From positions 67,708,453 through 67,772,452 of the forward strand of contig CM049311.1 in assembly GCA_026874595.1 (NCBI GenBank): 64,000 nt of DNA, in the 5' to 3' direction. The stretch is from Sipunculus nudus (lineage: Eukaryota; Annelida; Sipuncula; Golfingiida; Sipunculidae). Below the pieces are notes generated by a model. That model saw only the letters and a program-made list of their open reading frames with translations, did not search any database and had not been told where the DNA came from. Shown piece after piece: positions 32,931-43,101 of the stretch (position 1 is the stretch's first letter; each line of letters starts with the position of its first letter). The position numbers and the translations under genes are program-made.

Positions 32931-34492
32931 CGAGAGCGAGAGAAAAAAAAACAGAGTCATGTGATTGGAACGCAATCATCGAATCTCGGAACCTATGCTT
33001 TTTTTGCGAGGTTGTGTGCTAAGTCCTCTATCCTTATCATTGCGCCACCTACGCAGAATCATATACATAAACTAAACATTAACAGCTGCTTGTTTATCAG
33101 TAATGACTTGTACTCTTTCCACATGATTCATTCCTATTGAATTTAATAACAATATGCCTAATCTCTTTGGCTGAAGGTAGTTATCAAACTAGAATTTTGT
33201 GGCGATGGAGATGCAACAGTATCCTCATACCAGACATACCCTTTGTTCTGAAGCATATATTGACATAATACTAGTTCAACAATTTTTTACTCGTCCAATT
33301 ACTTTTTTGAAACAATATTGGAATCATAATTGAAGAAACTTCTGCAATATTTCAAAAGTTATGGAGTACATAAAAGTGTATAATTCAGCTAATTTGACCT
33401 TGAAGACATATGTCAAGGTCGCTAGTCTTCAAACCTGTTCATAATTTCGGTAGAAAAATTTGTGTGTCTGATTTAAAGAAAATATATCGCACTACTTAAA
33501 CAGTTATTTTGTTTACCAAAAATTGTAAATTTCCGCACATTAGGACTGTAATACCAAGGTCAAGTTCACAGTTTTCAAATATATACGAGTTCTTTGCGGA
33601 AATAATTTGTGTAAGTATTTTTTAGAAGAATATGCAGTACATCGAAATCAAGAGCTTCACCATTATCCTTGATTTTGGCAGAATTGACCATAAAGGTCAA
33701 AGTCAAGGCCAATTTTTACAGATTCGGTTGTTAGATGGCCTTGTAAAGGATTCACCTTGACCTTTATCTTAAAGGTCAACTTTCGATTCGACATCTTTCA
33801 AATTAGTGTTTAGAAAAATACATTCATGCATTAGAGAAATATTTTCTTCGTTTTTCACTATATATAAATATTCATGTTCAAGCCACACTAATAATAAGGT
33901 CATGGCCCAAATTTCAACAGGCGTCATTCTCTGACGCATATCTGTGCATTTGTAAATTATAGTTGCGCTAACATTTTCATTCACAAGACAAACCTATCCA
34001 AGGTTATCAGTCAACCGGTTTCATAAAACAGTCAATTCAGAGTTTCTTGAGAAAATTATGAATTAGGGTATTATAAAAAACAATTCAGATTCAAGAACAC
34101 TATTGTAGTGAAGGCCATGAATGAATTTTAAATAGCCTTCCTCCTCTCATCCATTTCTATGCACATGTCAAGTTTGATGTAGATCCGTGAGATTTTTTTT
34201 TCTTATCTCGCTCTCAAGAAACCATGCTAGAATTTTAATATATCCGGGGGACCTATCCGGGAAAAGAACTAATTGCCAACCTCGATATCCATTCATTCAG
34301 CCCAAATGTGATCGTTCTCGTGCTTCTGCTTGACGTATTTTATCATGGGTTCGCTCACATATACTGCATCGAGGTGGCAATTAAACCTCTGCTGCAAGTA
34401 AAAGCTTGTCTCTCCTGTCCCACAGACGATATCAATCAAGTGATCATCCGGGCTTATATTTGTCATAAGTAAGCTGTTAATGAACGCTTCAT
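31861..34492 (-). pseudogene. Methyltransferase pseudogene, copy A (JHAMT-like)
   Basis: Four exon-equivalents lie at about 34281-34492, 32626-32864, 32305-32473 and 31861-32039, in the order and with the splice sites of the intact copy at 43102-45758. Exon 1 has lost about 60 bp after the first codons, carries a Gly-to-Val change in the SAM-binding motif (DIVCGTG) and ends with CGA changed to TGA. Exon 2 has a one-base loss before the LHWV-equivalent and a Trp-to-stop change near its end. Exon 3 carries an A-run insertion that brings in TAA. Exon 4 is open but ends slightly differently (TGA at 31861). Multiple independent lesions make this a pseudogene. Confidence 0.9.
32876..33065 (-). repeat. 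tRNA-SINE relic with (TA)n tail in intron 1, copy A
   Basis: On the minus strand an A-box-like GTGGCGCAATGATAAGG (about 33050) and a decayed B-box precede a body ending in TTTTTTTTCTCTCGCTCTCGC. A (TA)n run follows at 32876-32929, directly before exon 2. Equivalent sequence with a (CT)n tail occurs at the same intron position in copies B and C, so the insertion predates the duplication. The (TA)n expansion is specific to this copy. Confidence 0.55.
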
Positions 34493-34865
34493 GGCTCTGG
34501 AACTACATGGACGCCACAGAGTTTAGACAAGTTACACTTACGCTGGAATTCCTTGTCTTTTATGTATGTTATAATTAATGTCAGGGACACATCATTCATA
34601 TATGTGACATTATATATGATCAGAATTTTATTGCATAAAATGGTAACTGATAAATCATAAATCAAGGTGATGCCACCTTCTCATCTATGAGCAATTCAAA
34701 CATTGGTAAATAAAAGGAGTGTTTTTCAAGAGAGGCTTTTTCTTTTGATTCTTCAGAGGCTTAATTGAACATGGAGGGCCATCAAACAAAATTTAAAAAA
34801 AAAACACAAGGCTGATAATCGTTTTGCAAAAGGAGATGCCAACTTGTTGAATGTATGTTTTCTTT

Positions 34866-36240
34866 TTTTTTTAAGAAGTGACAAAATAAAAGTGATATAT
34901 TATGTTTTCTTTTACTTTTGTGTTATAATATTAATAAAACATTATATTTGCATACTTTTGCTATTTATTATATAGGAAATCTGCCTCACGTCATCAAAAA
35001 CAATCATTAATGATTGTTTACGGAACATATTAAATGTATACACTAAATCGGTAAGTTTTGTCATTTATGGAATAAATGTTCGTAAATAAATGTATATTCA
35101 AAATGTGCTCAATCAGTAAAGAGTACAGAATAAAGAACATTCATTACCATGCATTATTGAAATAACTCCTCTATCCTGGACCTAAAATTGACTACATAAA
35201 ATACGGCGTAAGAAGTCTCTTCGTCTTAAGGATATATAACGATAGATTATGGTATTGCTATACAGCCTGTTAATGTTTATAGTTTTTTCTTTCTATTTTT
35301 TTAAGAAGTGGCAAAATAAAAGTGATATATTATGTTTTCTTTTACTTTTGTTTTATAATATTTGTAAACATTATATTTGCAAGCTTTTGCTATTTATTAT
35401 ATAGGAAATCTGCCTCACGTCATCAAAAACAATCATTAATGTTTGTTTACGGAACATATTACATGTATACACTTAATCGGTAAGTTTTGTCATTTATGGA
35501 ATCAATGTTCGTAAATAAATGTATATTCTAAATGTGCTCAATCAGTAAAGAGTTTAGAATAAAGAACATTCATTACCATGCATTATTGAAATAACTCCTC
35601 TATCCTGGACCTAAAATTGACTACTTAAAATACGGCGTTAAGAAGTCTCTTCGTCTTAAGGATATATAACGATAGATTATGGTATTGATATACAGCCTCT
35701 TAATATTTATAGTTTTTTCTTTCTTTCTTTTTAAGAAGTGGCAAAATAAAAGTGATAGTTTATGTTTTCTTTTACTTTTGTGTAATAATATTTGTAAAAC
35801 ATTATATTTGCATACTTTTGCTATTTATTATATAGGAAATCTACCTCACGTCATCAAAAACAATCATTAATGATTGTTTACGGAACATATTACATGTATA
35901 CACTAAATCGGTAAGTTTTGTCATTTATGGAATAAATGTTCGTAAATAAATGTATATTCAAAATGTGCTCAATCAGTATAGAGTACAGAATAAAGAACAT
36001 TCATTACCATGCATTATTGAAATAACTCCTCTATCCTGGACCTAAAATTGACTACTTAAAATACGGCGTTAAGAAGTCTCTTCGTCTTAAGGATATATAA
36101 CGATAGATTATGGTATTGATATACAGCCTCTTAGTATTTATAGTTTTTTCTTTCTTTCTTTTTAAGAAGTGGCAAAATAAAAGTGATATATTATGTTTTC
36201 TTTTACTTTTGTGTTATAATATTTGTAAAACATTATATTT
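34866..36240. repeat. 430-bp tandem repeat, three full units plus a partial
   Basis: The landmark TTAAGAAGTGxCAAAATAAAAG occurs at about 34872, 35302, 35732 and 36163, giving periods of 430, 430 and 431 bp. Units are about 97 per cent alike. Each has GCCTCACGTCATCAAAAACA and then a dyad around CAATCATTAATGATTG; the dyad is a perfect 22-bp palindrome in units 1 and 3 (34998-35019 and 35858-35879). Copies B (46125-46560) and C (58500-58850) each have only one, diverged, unit. The amplification is therefore unique to copy A and recent. Confidence 0.92.
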
Positions 36241-37790
36241 GCATACAGCCTGCTAATATTTATAGTTATATATTTATAACCATTTAAAGCCATAAGAACC
36301 CCAAAACTTTCAATTTAAGTGATCCGAATGTGCCACTTTTACTTTAACTCTCCCTATCACCATAAAAACACACGATTCACTTTAGAAATATATACACATT
36401 CACCTTGTATGACGCAGTGATCGAGAGAAAACTGGTCAAAATGAAAAAGGAGAAACAGCAGCTAAAAAAGTAGAAACAAAAAGCTTCCAATGAACCTGAA
36501 ATACCTCATGATCTTATATTAGGCTAAAATATTGTAAAAGTATTAACACATACACATACACGTGTACAAGAGTCACCCTAGCCATTGCCGTGAAGTTGTT
36601 TACAGGCGAACATGAGACTGAGGACGTACACCACACCAAGGACAAACCTGACCGGTGAGCTACATATGAAGCATAATACAAATAACATCATATATGTATT
36701 ATCTTATGTGTCCACCAGGACCGATATTACTGGTTCCTAAACGGATCTCTAATAGAAGTCTTACAGCATAAATAAAGTGTCCTAAATGTATACATAGCCG
36801 CATAATATATAAATATCCGTTCACAAAGAAATAAAAGGTTTACGTAACATAGTTGTGCAGTGAGGTGTAGCTAGACTTGCATTATCTATTGCTCTTATGT
36901 GCATGCATATGTATATGGATGCAAACATAAATCAATTGAATCACTAAATAAAGCCCGTTCACATTTACTTGGAGGATGTGTCTGTGCCCGTTAGTACTCA
37001 TTCAATATGGGATTGCTGAGAGATATTTTATATGCATGAGATGTGCCAATGATACAAATAATCTTTTAATGTTTCTACTTCAGAAGAATTTTTACTTATA
37101 TTAAGGTCTCAAACTGCTCCAAAATAATTGTTAAACATTGTCCCGATTTTCCTTAATATAATCTAAAATTATATTCTTGTAATTCACATGTACAATATAT
37201 GGAAACTTAAATATTCACTACAATTTTAAGAACAAGAATTTCTCAAACTTCGTTCAAATTTTAGAGGCTTATAAGAACTATTGTATTTATATACTTCATT
37301 ATATATTTTATATTTTGCGGCCATTTAATGTTCAAATATTTCATTTTAGACGAAGTTGTCGAAATTTTATGAAGTTGTTAATCTATTTTCTGAAATGTTT
37401 GCATATTCGTAATGGAAAACTTTTTATCTGTAAAAATTACACAGTTACTTTTCGTTTGAAAATTTATAACTGGAATATTCAATAAATCCATATATTTGAA
37501 ACTTATTAATGAAAATAAAAAATAGTCATGTTGATTTAAACTCGATGCCAAGAGGCCATTTCTTCACTCGGCTGTTTAACAACTCAGCCATATGCACGTT
37601 GTCACGAAATTATAGTTTAACCTTTTTCATTTCTCGGGTTAGCTTTATCTCTGTATGTGTTAAAGTAGGCCAGGTTCACCGATCAGGATTATTTGACATG
37701 AGACAAGAGGGTAATGCATTGCGGTCACAAAGGGCACCGCTTTGTGGTTAGCCGTTGTAATAGGCTCATTCTTTACAGTCTACTAAGTAA

Positions 37791-38404
37791 TCAGAGCGGT
37801 TTTGAAAATATATAAGCCTAAGTATCAAAGCAATCCCAGGCTTTGTATTAGACCTAAAAAATATAGATGAAACTCTTTGGTAAAAGATTATTTGTGACGG
37901 CCGCCTTTTTTATTCCGTCTTCGGTGTCCAGAAGTCTACCATCCACAAGTTTGGATTCGGTGCCGCCAGGTGGTATTGTCTAATTTGTGCATGTTAATTA
38001 GTATATCTTACTTTAAGGCATCTGCCGTTCCACCTGTACACGTTTGTAAAGCAAGCGCTAGTGTGCGTTTAATGGGATTTTGAGTAATTCACAGTCTATC
38101 CTTAGTTTGTAACAAGAGAACTTGAAAGGCCAAGTTTAAGTTGCTTTAGAAGACAGCTCTAGTGTAGGTACTCTGCAGTGTCGGGTGACTCTAGCTACTG
38201 AATTCTAAAGTGTCAGATGACTCCGACCACCGAGGCTTCACAACACCACCAATTGTTTTATCGCCAAGGTTAAGCAGACGTTCGCGCAGCGTGTAGTCGA
38301 GATGTACTGTGAACTTACTGATTCCTAAGGTTTTGATGATCCGTATGCTCTGTTAAGTCAGAGATCGTGTCCGTCAATAAGTCCGTGTTATTGCACGAGT
38401 TTTT
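37791..38404. other. Unassigned sequence between duplication A and the Gypsy relic
   Basis: Homology with copy C ends near 37790. The remainder up to 38404 is moderately GC-richer and may be the 5' region (LTR or leader) of the Gypsy relic that follows, but no LTR ends or primer site could be fixed. Confidence 0.35.
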
Positions 38405-38780
38405 TTTTTCAATCAACACGGCAGCCCCGGAAAGTGTCGAGTTCCGCCGGATCAAGATCCGGGATCATCCGTGCTAATATTGGGGTTCTCGAAGGTCCAA
38501 CAACACGGCAGATACACGGACGAACCCGGGCAAACGCGGATGACCAAGGACCGGACAGTCACGGCTTAGCGACTGACCAACACGGGAAAGACAGGTAGAG
38601 CCCCGGATGAACACGGATCAATACAGACTGTCAAGGACACACACAGACAATCAAGGCAGAGCTAATGCTGTCCCCGGACCGGATGTCGCCATCAAGACCA
38701 ACAATTATCGCCGCGGACCATCACGGCGGCTACACGGTTTACCCGCCGGATCGTGCCGGATGTGATCCCTGTCGATCCTG
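38405..38780. other. GC-rich island with recurrent ACACGG/CCGG motifs
   Basis: About 375 bp of CpG-rich DNA in AT-rich surroundings. The pentamer CACGG (or ACACGG) recurs about ten times, mixed with CCGGA(T/C) and GATCAAGATCCGGGATC. No open frame on either strand is convincing. It precedes the Gypsy integrase relic and could be its leader, or an unrelated minisatellite-like island. Confidence 0.4.
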
Positions 38781-39159
38781 CACCTACATCGGACTGGGGC
38801 TTTACACAATAGAGTATGGGAGGCTCGCGAACATAAGTTAGTGTTAGCGAGGTTTAGGGTCGCGTCGCGTAAGCAAGTAACAGACTAGGCTGCACGTGCT
38901 CAGTTTCCAGCAGTAAAGATCCTTTAAGATCTGAAATTGGCACTCGCTTTAGCCAAAAACCAAAGTTGCCTGGGCAACAATTTCCCAGGCAACGAAACGT
39001 AAGCTACGGGATTCGTGAACTATCCGGGCCACAACAATCACGGATACAAGTTCGTCAAAATTCGCCCAAAAACAGAAAAATTACATATTTTTGGCTGCAT
39101 AATGGAATGAGGCGGAAAAACCCGGATGCAGATCGTACCCCGTTTCACGTTTAGAATGG

Positions 39160-39598
39160 CGACCTATTGCGCGATTCGTTCCCGAAAGGTATAGGCAAAT
39201 CTTTAAAGTAGATTGTGGTACCGACTGCTTTGCGAGATCACATGATGACGTTAGGCCATAGGACCATGCGTTCAGGTGATCTGGGTATCGAACATTAATA
39301 TGAAAGATTACATAATGAGGTTTATTTTAATGGAATGTATCGGTACGTAGCACAATTATAGTAAGATGGTGACATGTGTCAGCGTACGATAACAAAAGGT
39401 AAGTTTGGGACCGCTCCCTTAGGTAAACTTTCGATAATCCAAGAACCGTTCTATCGTGTGGCCACAAAACTGGTCGGACTGATATACCCGGCATCGGATT
39501 CGGGAATTGTTTAATCGTCACCGTTATGGACTACCCATTCGTTGGTCTGAGACTGTACCAAGGCAGAACGTAGAGACGGTCACAGTAGCACATATTTA

Positions 39599-39677
<79 letters not shown>

Positions 39678-40330
39678 GCAGGTAGGAAAACCGGCGAACA
39701 TTTTAACTGACATGAGGAGTCAATTTACCATGGAGCTCATTAGTGAGGTAAACAGACTGATATCTATCAAAGCAAATCTATCACACAACACCTTACGAGC
39801 CTATGTGCAACGAGATGGCGAAGCGGTTTAATGTAACGCTGAAGCTTATGCTGCAGCGGATGTTTAGTGAGGGGCCAAAAGATTTGGTTCAATGCGTCAA
39901 AGCTGTATCGCATGGTGGGTTGCTTAACTGGCTGTCGGTTTGAGGTCCTTTGCGGATATTGAATAAGAAGGGTACAGATGCAGAGGTTAAAACCACATAT
40001 CAATACGTGCTTGACCTAACAGAATGGTTAAGTGACACGGGCGCCGTCACAGGTGAGGCGTTCGAAAAAGGCTAAATTTCTAGAATAAGATAATTTCGAA
40101 AGACATGCGGTTGTGCGATATCAAAATCGTTGATCAAGTTTACTTGTTGTTGCTGACTCACTGCACAAACTATGTGTGAAACGGAAGGAGCCATTTTGGT
40201 TCTTGGGGAATGTCAGTGACCTGGACAAACGAGTTAACGTCAATAGGAAACAGAAAACTTCTATATTAATCTGCTCAAGCAGTATCATACTAATTCAGAG
40301 CCGCAACACATTCTCGCTACCGTGAATGAT
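39160..40330 (+). pseudogene. Degraded Ty3/Gypsy integrase region, split by (TA)n
   Basis: Frameshifted plus-strand pieces follow the order of a Gypsy integrase. First is a zinc-binding region with ...RYRQIF near 39190 and MCQRTITKGKF near 39377. Next is the start of the core with [14 protein letters not shown] and VTVMDYP (first catalytic-type Asp, about 39460-39535). Then come [16 protein letters not shown] (second Asp, about 39680-39728) and the third region EPMCNEMAKRFNVTLK (39797-39845). The C-terminal module has AEVKTTYQYVLDL (about 39980-40015) and FYINLLKQY (about 40258-40285). In the third region the usual Glu of the VERFNGT-type motif is replaced (AKRFNVT). Several stops and frameshifts are present. 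A (TA)n tract of about 75 bp interrupts the core between the two Asp motifs. The upstream reverse transcriptase is absent. Confidence 0.8.
39597..39677. repeat. (TA)n microsatellite inside the Gypsy integrase core
   Basis: Nearly pure TA/TATATT repeat interrupts the integrase relic. Recognisable integrase sequence (…VETVTVAHI, then VGKPANIL) resumes on either side, so the tract was inserted or expanded within formerly coding DNA. Confidence 0.9.
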
Positions 40331-40636
40331 AAAAGACGGGAACAGGGTAAATCCTGTAGTTGGGCCATCGTTGGACAAAGATCACTGTGTTAAAGCTAAC
40401 GGTGGAGAGACTATTGTCCCCATACTCAGTTCCGTACAACGCACAAGAGCACTCGGTCTCGTACAGATTTAGAGGGGCTACTCTAAGGTATATGACGTAT
40501 GGGTCGGACCGACCTAGTGTGTAGAAAACATTAAATTATAATATGTTTAGTAAAGGTATTATGCGAGATCAGCGTGTTCATGTTCATGACCAAAAACGGG
40601 TCCTGGTCATTGTATGAGACTTATGAATATAAATAA
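40331..40636. other. Possible further Gypsy remnant, unassigned
   Basis: Sequence directly downstream of the integrase relic retains a non-AT-rich composition until about 40510, but no further pol motif or LTR could be recognised. Confidence 0.35.
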
Positions 40637-41415
40637 GAATACAAGGATTAATATAGGGTATGACTCCTTCATGAAACACTTCCAGAAAATAATGGTATAC
40701 CGGCGACTTGGCCATGGACTAGTTGCTTGGAAAAATCGAGTGTTAACACTGCCAATTATTATAGGGTAATTTGCATTGAGCATGACCAACCCCACTAGAG
40801 TGGAACTTTTAAATGGGAACTGAACGGCACGTAACAATCATTCTATTCAGCAAGCAAATACTATTACTCAATTCAATATAGGATGTTCCGTGTTCTGAAT
40901 GTGCATTTTCTATGAATCTTAATCCCCTGCATCTCCTTAACCTGCAAAACATTTTTGAAACTGTATTTATCTGGGCTTCCCAAAAAATCAGTGTCACATG
41001 AGACGGTTTTCTTTACATGGTATAAAATGCATGTATAAAATTGTTTCCCTGGTCACTTAGGTCAAGAAACGGACAGATTACCCACTTACAAATGAAAAAA
41101 AAAACTTGGTTATTCTGCATCACACAGGCAAAACGATTGGTGACGTTATAAAGCAATTGTACTGACTGCGATGCTTTAGAAAGTTGTTTAAGTTTTCAAA
41201 CACAACCACCTGGTACAATAGAAAGCGTAACCTGTGCTTCTTAAGGTGCAATATCCACTTCGTGAGTAAATGTAAAAGTTCCTAGAATACAAGGATTAAT
41301 ATGGGGTATGACCCCTTCATGAAACACTTCCAGAGAATAATGATATACCGGCGACTTGGCCATGGACGAGTTGCTTGGAAAAGTCGAGTGTTAACACTGT
41401 CAATTTTTATAGGGT
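40637..41415 (+). repeat. Pair of ~135-bp direct repeats, 650 bp apart
   Basis: 40637-40770 and 41287-41415 are about 92 per cent alike. Both start AATACAAGGATTAATAT and contain CCGGCGACTTGGCCATGGAC and GTGTTAACACTG, ending TATAGGGTAA. The intervening DNA includes the start of duplication copy B (near 40780). Sequence between 40910 and 42270 has no counterpart in copy A, so the repeats may bracket an insertion. Confidence 0.8.
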
Positions 41416-43101
41416 AAAACATTTTGGGTCCTAAGTCAAGGCAGTATTTTTATATTTGGATACTAGAGGGCACGTTTTCTGAATGAAGTCATCAATTTTC
41501 ATTTAAAGGTATTTCTTCAACTGCAATTGTAAACGGAATGCCTCTGTTTGTTAGCATTTCTCAGTCAATTATAAGGGTATTTGCAACAGAGACAACAATC
41601 GTTAGCAGGAGAATATGACTGAAGTAGTATTTATAACAGGAATATGAACTCATGCTATGTGTGATGTTGAATAAATATAATCCGAGTAAATTGGCCACGA
41701 CTTAACCCTTTAGGCATAAACACCTATGACGAAACCAATCAGATAGACTGCTTACTTACTGCTTTATTTCGCAACGGCTGAAAATTTCCGGTCCTGTAAA
41801 TATCCGCTAGAAAGGAAATGAAGTAGCTTACACCAAGCGCTTTAAAAGGGTGACATTCTTTGGCACTAGTGAAATAAAGTTGTATGTCCACAGCAGAACA
41901 GAAAAAGTTACTTAGCCTGCACATAACGAATAGAGAATAGAAAGATATTATTACAACTATATGTGTGCAATCGCCAAAAGTTTCCTGAAAGGCAAACAAA
42001 CCCCTACCCCCCTCCTTACCTAGGTCCGGAACTGGGCAGTAAGTGGATATCGGCTACGGAGTGTGCACCCTTGGGAATAAGGTCAAGGTCAATAATAAAT
42101 ATCAATTACAAATTTGTGATCTTGGACTATTGTTGTTCTCGTATTTCTTTTTCTTTAATATGCCATAATGGAGATCTAGCAAATCGTTTGCACAACTGTA
42201 ACCTAAATAGGTCCACTTACAAAATGAAAACCCCATCCATATAAACAAATGAAAACATCATCAAATCCAGGAGACAGAACCATGTTTTTTTACCCCGTAA
42301 ATTATCAGCCGTATCGATACAACGCTGCTACAATGAAGAATGCTTGCGGATTTCCAAACTTTCTTTACCTTAATTTTTATACATGATAAGCCTTCTCAGT
42401 CAAGAGTAACTGATCTGCCACACAGCCTGATTAAACAATACAGTTTATAAAATCTTGTGAGTAAATTACCAATGTCATAAAAATTGCATATACACATATA
42501 ATTATGACTTGCAAGGTAGTGCACAGTGCGATCACGAGAAGTACATGATTAAAGGGGAAAAAATGTAACATAAGACCTACAAAAAGCATTAAAACAATGG
42601 GGGGGGGGGGGGTTCAGGTAATTTTTTAACCAATTCAGAACGACGTTTAATGAGGAGAAATTTCTCCGAGAGTCACACAATGTTTTTGCAATATATGGAT
42701 AATAATTCATAACTTCTTAAAACAATCAGTCCGAGGTTTGAGTAATATAGGTAATTGACGTGGTCAGTGCCGGTGCCATTTTGTTGGACTTTGGTAATAC
42801 GTTTACAATCCTGCATATTCAATCACTAGATAATGGCAGCCCTCTTGACCTAGAATATATTGAGATACCAAAACATGATTACCATCTAAGATCGATTTTA
42901 TAATATTTTCCTGTCTCTCTGTTTAGCTAAAATTGAAGCTATTATATCCAAAAGATATACCTGTACTTTTTGATTATAGAAATTATAGATCAATGTTATA
43001 TTTGTCGCGAGTTAAAATGTGTGTTAATACTTATATATTATGCAATATATTCTCCTCTGATGCATATAAAGAGCAGAGAATAAGATTTCTAGCATTGGCA
43101 T

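Larger units (their letters stand above)
30896..37790 (-). repeat. Tandem segmental duplication, copy A
   Basis: This is the left of three paralogous segments. Its 3' landmarks (CCCACTAGAG(A/T)GG(T/A)ACTTTTAAATGG near 30920; CGTATCGATAC...GCTGCTACAATGAAGAATG near 31218) recur in copy B near 40790 and 42310. The second recurs in copy C near 54960. The segment carries a methyltransferase pseudogene and its upstream DNA, which is shared with B and C up to a block near 37510-37790 (CGATGCCAAGAGG, CAAGAGGG(T/G)AATGC). Relative to B and C it has gained a 430-bp tandem amplification but lacks the DIRS and hAT insertions. Confidence 0.85.

Noticed and set aside
37509-37751. 80-codon plus-strand frame upstream of copy A
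   Set aside because: The region is duplicated in copy C (62085-62320), where the frame is not preserved, so it is conserved as duplicated DNA and not as protein.
41739-42244. 86- and 93-codon frames in the copy-B-specific insertion
   Set aside because: No domain, no conservation in other copies, and different frames on both strands of ordinary AT-rich DNA.
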